From the NCBI GenBank assembly GCA_009823395.1, contig CM020501.1:33440493-33504492 (forward strand): a stretch of 64,000 nucleotides of DNA, written 5' to 3'. Below, one piece after another: positions 60,157-64,000 of the stretch (position 1 is the first letter of the stretch; each line of letters starts with the position of its first letter). The notes beneath the pieces were generated by a model. It worked only from the letters and a program-made list of their open reading frames with translations. It had not been told where the DNA came from and did not search any database. The stretch is from Thamnaconus septentrionalis (taxonomy: Eukaryota > Chordata > Actinopteri > Tetraodontiformes > Monacanthidae). The translations under genes and the position numbers were made by a program.

Positions 60157-60232
60157 CTCACCTGGTCAGCGGCCAGTGGCTCACTGGTCAATGCAAATCT
60201 TCTTCTGTCACGTTGGTCCAGAACTAACTTTC
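60157..60232 (+). repeat. Direct repeat, copy 2 (76 bp)
   Basis: Second copy of the segment at 59711-59786, in the same orientation, with 370 bases between the copies. Confidence 0.9.
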
Positions 60233-63200
60233 GGCAGGACTGACCTGTGGCAGCGGTTGAACAAGAAAGAAACCTTTATTTTAAACACAAGTGCACAGGA
60301 CAGAAAAGTTGACTTCCACATAAAAAAAAAAAAAAAAAAATCTCCTTTGTAGTCGTGAGTAATACAATTTAATGAGTTCTAGAAGGCTCAAATAATCTGA
60401 CAGCAGAATGGGCGACGCAAGTTTTGGGTGAAAGTGCTTCAATTCCTAAAAAGCTGGTTATTACCAGATGCCCCTCAAGGGTTCTCAACCCGAAAAAATG
60501 GTGAAAGATAAATGAGAGAGGTGGTAATAATAGGTTGTCAGTCAGTGCCACTCTCTGCCCGGCTTCTCTGTCATCGGTTAAACTGCCTTCATCTCCCCGC
60601 GCAGTAATTCAGTTTGAGGCTGCTGCTCACCTTAAATGGGAACGTCCCAAAGAAATGTGTCAAAGAAATGGTTGACGATTGGCAGTGAAGCACTGCAGAA
60701 AGGGACTCATGGCGCTTGTAGCCATGTGTGTGTGTGTGTGTGTGGCATGAGCTTATTGTGTGGTAGAGAGAAGGCAGGACTCTTATATGTGAGCGCAGGG
60801 GTGGAGATGAAGGATACAAGGGGGATGAATAGAGGTGGCCACTGACGAAGGTGCATATAAAAACAAGGAGCTGGGTATTCCTGAAAGTTCCTGTCGTCTT
60901 CTTTCATACCCGTCTCCGTCTTGCCCGGCCCATTCAGACACATTGCAATTAAATCTTGTTCCTTGATTGGATCTCTCTCTGCCACGGTGGGAGGTTGACG
61001 AACGGGTGAGTTAACGTGAGCGGGCAGATTGAGCACACAGTCGGCCTCTTTTTCCATAAAACGCTCCTCTCTGCCCCCCCCGTCTTCCTCCCTAAAATAA
61101 GTTAACAAGGGTGGAAATAGTCCTCTGTCACGGAGATTGATGGCGCCCTTCCTTGTAGTGCGCCGAGGGGATTTGTTAACCGCCCGCCGTGGCTCTGAGG
61201 ATCCCGAGCAGTCGCTGGCGCGCCACAAAGAATCCGACGGTGGCGAACGCTCAGAAGCTCTGGCGCAGCCGAGCGTCAGGAGATGCTCGATCATAACACC
61301 TTCATTCAGGTAGAGATGTATTCAATTATGCACAGGTGTTTTCCTGCGCAAGCTCTGTGTTTTGACTCCGCTCTCACCTCTCCTCTGACACACCAAGTAG
61401 GCGGCTGAACCTTATGAATACAATATGTGGAATATGCGGGAAGGCGGAATGGCGTCGATGGGGAAAACGACCTTGCCGGCTCTTAACTTTTCTCTTCGAC
61501 CAGCTCAGCTGTTTTTTTTTTTCGAGCAATTTTAGCATCCTTCTCTGCTGCGCAATCCATACCGCTCCAATTTGGCCTCTGTTGACTTAGTTCTGCTTTT
61601 CTGTTGGACTCTCCTTTGATCGCGAGCTGAGTGGATGTTTACCCGGAAAAATAGAATAAATTAGCGGAGCAAAGAGGCGAGTTCCGGGTGGAGAAAGAAC
61701 TGTGAGGAAATGAGAGATAAAAGCGAGATGAGCGGCTAAGCTGTTGGCGCCAGGGAGCGGAGGGAAGGAAAAGGTGCGCGCACGCTCGCCGAAAGTCAAT
61801 CTGGAAACTTGAAGCGTTGCTCTTTTTGTTTGCATCAAACCTTGAGTCCCCAGCATGGACGTTCAGTTAGGCAATGTAAGAGGTGGATGTATAGAAGAGT
61901 CTTTGTGCAGTCTGTGGAGGTGAGCAGCAGTGTGAGAGGCCTCCTGAGATTCTCCGGTAGCTCCTCGTTGGATTTATTTGACTGTGAGCTCCCTGAATGT
62001 CTGCTGTTTGTTGAACTTAAAGCAGTTTTATGTTCAAAGCGGCAGATATTTGAATGAACTGTCCCCCTTTTTTTCCTAAACTTATTGTGATAACTAGTTT
62101 AACCTATTGAACCTGTACATTGCGTTCCAGGTCTAGCACGTACAATAAACCGCTGTGACTCCCCTTCAAGTGTGTAACTGACTGTTAAATATATATAGGA
62201 GATAATACAGCGTGCTCGCAGTAGTAGGGCTCCAGTTTAATGTGTTTTTTTTTTTTTTTATTAAGATAAAGCGGCGGAGTTTCTTACTCCTCAGCTTGAA
62301 GGTCTTTGCGCGAGCTGCTTTACTTCTCTCGCAAGTTTCCTCCAGCGCCTGCCCCTGTGATTTGGGATGTGCATGCTCTCTCCCTCACTAACTGTTAAAC
62401 ACACACATTTTCTCCGCCTGTTACCATTTGCCAAGATGTCAATTTCTCCTCTCCACTTCTGTGCTTGTCGTGAGACTCCAGGCGAAGCAGTCAAAAAAAA
62501 TAAAAACTGGGGGAAAAGGGAGATTGGAGGAAAATGGTGGAAGGAAAGGAGGGCAAAAAGGAGGACGAAGGAGAAGGCAAAGGTGACGGGGACGGCTGGA
62601 AGCGGCAGCCTGTGCTCGCCACCTGCGGCCGACCAGAAGACAGCTGCGACCTTCACCAAGTGCCGCGGCGCTGGAGTAGACAGGGTCGCGGGCCGAAATG
62701 TGCACGGACATCCAAGGCTCCCACAAACAGCTGCTGAGAGGGAGGGAAGGCATTAGTGTTCCTCCTCCCTCGGCCAGTTAGCGACGGTGGAAATCATACT
62801 TGGGACTCGGTTTTAGAACCTTCTGAGGACTTCAACTTCCACCAAAGTCTATGAAAGAAAGATTAACATATGAAAGACAATCGGTTTAGATTTCCCAGCG
62901 CTTTGCCAAGTTATGTAATCGCCAAAAGACCCTTTCAAAAGGGGGACATTTTGGGGATGGAGCTCGATTCGACGGGGTAGCGCTCGCACTGCGACGAGGC
63001 GCCGCGTGGGGAGGAGATTCTGGGCGAGTGCAGCGTTATCGCAGTTCTCTTTGTCTCAGAGGATTTGTGAGTGGCTTTGACTTTGAACCCCACGGGACGC
63101 TAACGCAGGGCGGCTTTGGATTGTTGCGAGACGCTCGCAGAACGGAAGCGCAGAGCTTCTGAGCCGAACACGCACCAAAACACGGCTTCTATGCCGGTGC

Positions 63201-63799
63201 GAGTTGCACGCACGCAAACAAATAAAGTTCGACATCCACGTATGCGAACACAAACACGGGGGTGGCGCGCCATCTGGGAATACCACACGTCCACGGTACA
63301 AAGTAAACTCCGTTCTCTTTTGTGGGATTATATTCCTGCGGGAGGCTTTTAACCATGGCAGGGGAGTTTGCAAGGATCTGCTTCGGCTCCAGACTTCCCT
63401 CTGGAGTGGATGACACTTTGCCCCTTTGGCTGGGTTCTGGGGATGTGCTGTCAAAGGGCCAATGCACGGTTTTCATCATCGTCAGATATAAGGTCATAGA
63501 AATTGGCAAGCCTGGCGGTGTTCTTCCTTCGGAGGCGGAGCGTCACATCACACACCGCTCTCTGTCTGTTAAAATCGAGCCCCTTGTGTCCCTCTTGTTT
63601 ACAGACTGGCCATGCGTGCACATCAGTGCATTGTGAATCCCAACCTCTTCTCGCCTGTCCGCACAATTGTCCTACTCCGGTTTTAAATGGCGAGAAGCAA
63701 CTGCCTCTACTGCGGGCAAACGTACCGAAACTTCAGAAAGCTAGCAAACGAAAAGTCCTGGCAAAAGTCGGGGGAAGGTTCACCACTGACACTAGCTAC

Positions 63800-63974
63800 G
63801 TTTCCATGACCCCTAGAATTGCACAACACCTAAATATGGCAATAAAAACTGGTGATGGAAACGCCGACGCTTCGAAAAACCTCTCAAATATGGCTGAAAT
63901 GTTGTGACGCTCTCATGAGGTGGTTTTTCACACGTATCCATATCGTGGTATAATCGCAAAAGTGTCATGGAAAC
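63800..63974. mobile_element. Possible MITE with 11-bp inverted repeats
   Basis: GTTTCCATGAC (63800-63810) and its exact complement GTCATGGAAAC (63964-63974) face each other. The adjacent sequences are also roughly complementary. An additional internal GATGGAAACG (63856-63865) is present. True termini may lie further out, past the window end. Confidence 0.4.
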
Positions 63975-64000
63975 ACTTTGGTCGCAGTCACGTGACCCCG

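Larger units (their letters stand above)
59573..64000 (+). other. mgat5b: mgat5b intron 7 (incomplete)
   Basis: The start of an intron that runs beyond the window. It contains a duplicated 76-bp segment, a possible retroposon fragment (59855-60156), CpG-rich patches (about 61140-61280, 62980-63260) and an inverted-repeat element at the very end. No further mgat5b exon was found. Confidence 0.7.

Noticed and set aside
62367..62756. 129-codon open frame as a gene
   Set aside because: The composition is Lys/Arg/Glu-rich from purine-rich DNA, with no recognisable domain, no splice support, and overlapping frames open on the other strand.
1..64000. CRISPR-like arrays, phage or bacterial operons
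   Set aside because: All regularly repeated sequence is microsatellite or transposon DNA, and gene structure with GT/AG introns shows a vertebrate genome.

Overview
The window is vertebrate nuclear DNA, almost certainly from a ray-finned (teleost) fish. It is intron-rich and has abundant CA/GT microsatellites. It also carries tRNA-derived SINEs, relics of three LINE types (L1-Tx1-, RTE- and L2-like), Gypsy-like LTRs, and hAT/MITE elements of kinds common in teleosts. A percomorph is plausible, but the species cannot be fixed from the sequence.

The only protein-coding gene I can support is mgat5b (GnT-Vb / GnT-IX, a glycosyltransferase family 18 enzyme of the Golgi), on the + strand. Seven coding exons are visible: 11526-11593, 17139-17251, 45893-46046, 53480-53589, 56790-56866, 57465-57644 and 59408-59572. 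All have GT/AG borders and compatible phases, and together they give 867 nt, or 289 codons. They encode the short cytoplasmic tail, the signal-anchor membrane segment, the stem with heptad-like helices and the first cysteine-rich part of the luminal region. The catalytic half of the protein lies beyond 64000.

Layout: 1-11100 is intergenic or upstream DNA with simple repeats, one inverted-repeat element and one SINE. About 11100-11525 is the presumed promoter and 5'UTR, with three short upstream ORFs; the last overlaps the mgat5b start codon. Intron 1 (5.5 kb) is largely unique sequence. Intron 2 (28.6 kb) holds many old transposon fragments: an L1-Tx1-like LINE, an RTE-like LINE tail, an L2-like relic, SINEs, tRNA-like segments and a complete 600-bp hAT-type MITE with a perfect 8-bp target duplication. 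Intron 3 holds a truncated SINE head and two antisense Gypsy-like LTRs. Intron 4 holds a CpG-rich block with a full CRE palindrome, and a long perfect hairpin. Intron 7 holds a 76-bp direct duplication and CpG-rich patches.

No prokaryotic system, CRISPR array, rRNA, or intact tRNA gene was found. I saw no clearly undescribed system. The best leads are regulatory: the start-overlapping uORF, the intron-4 CpG/CRE block, the hairpin beside exon 5, and the UG tract next to the exon-2 splice donor.
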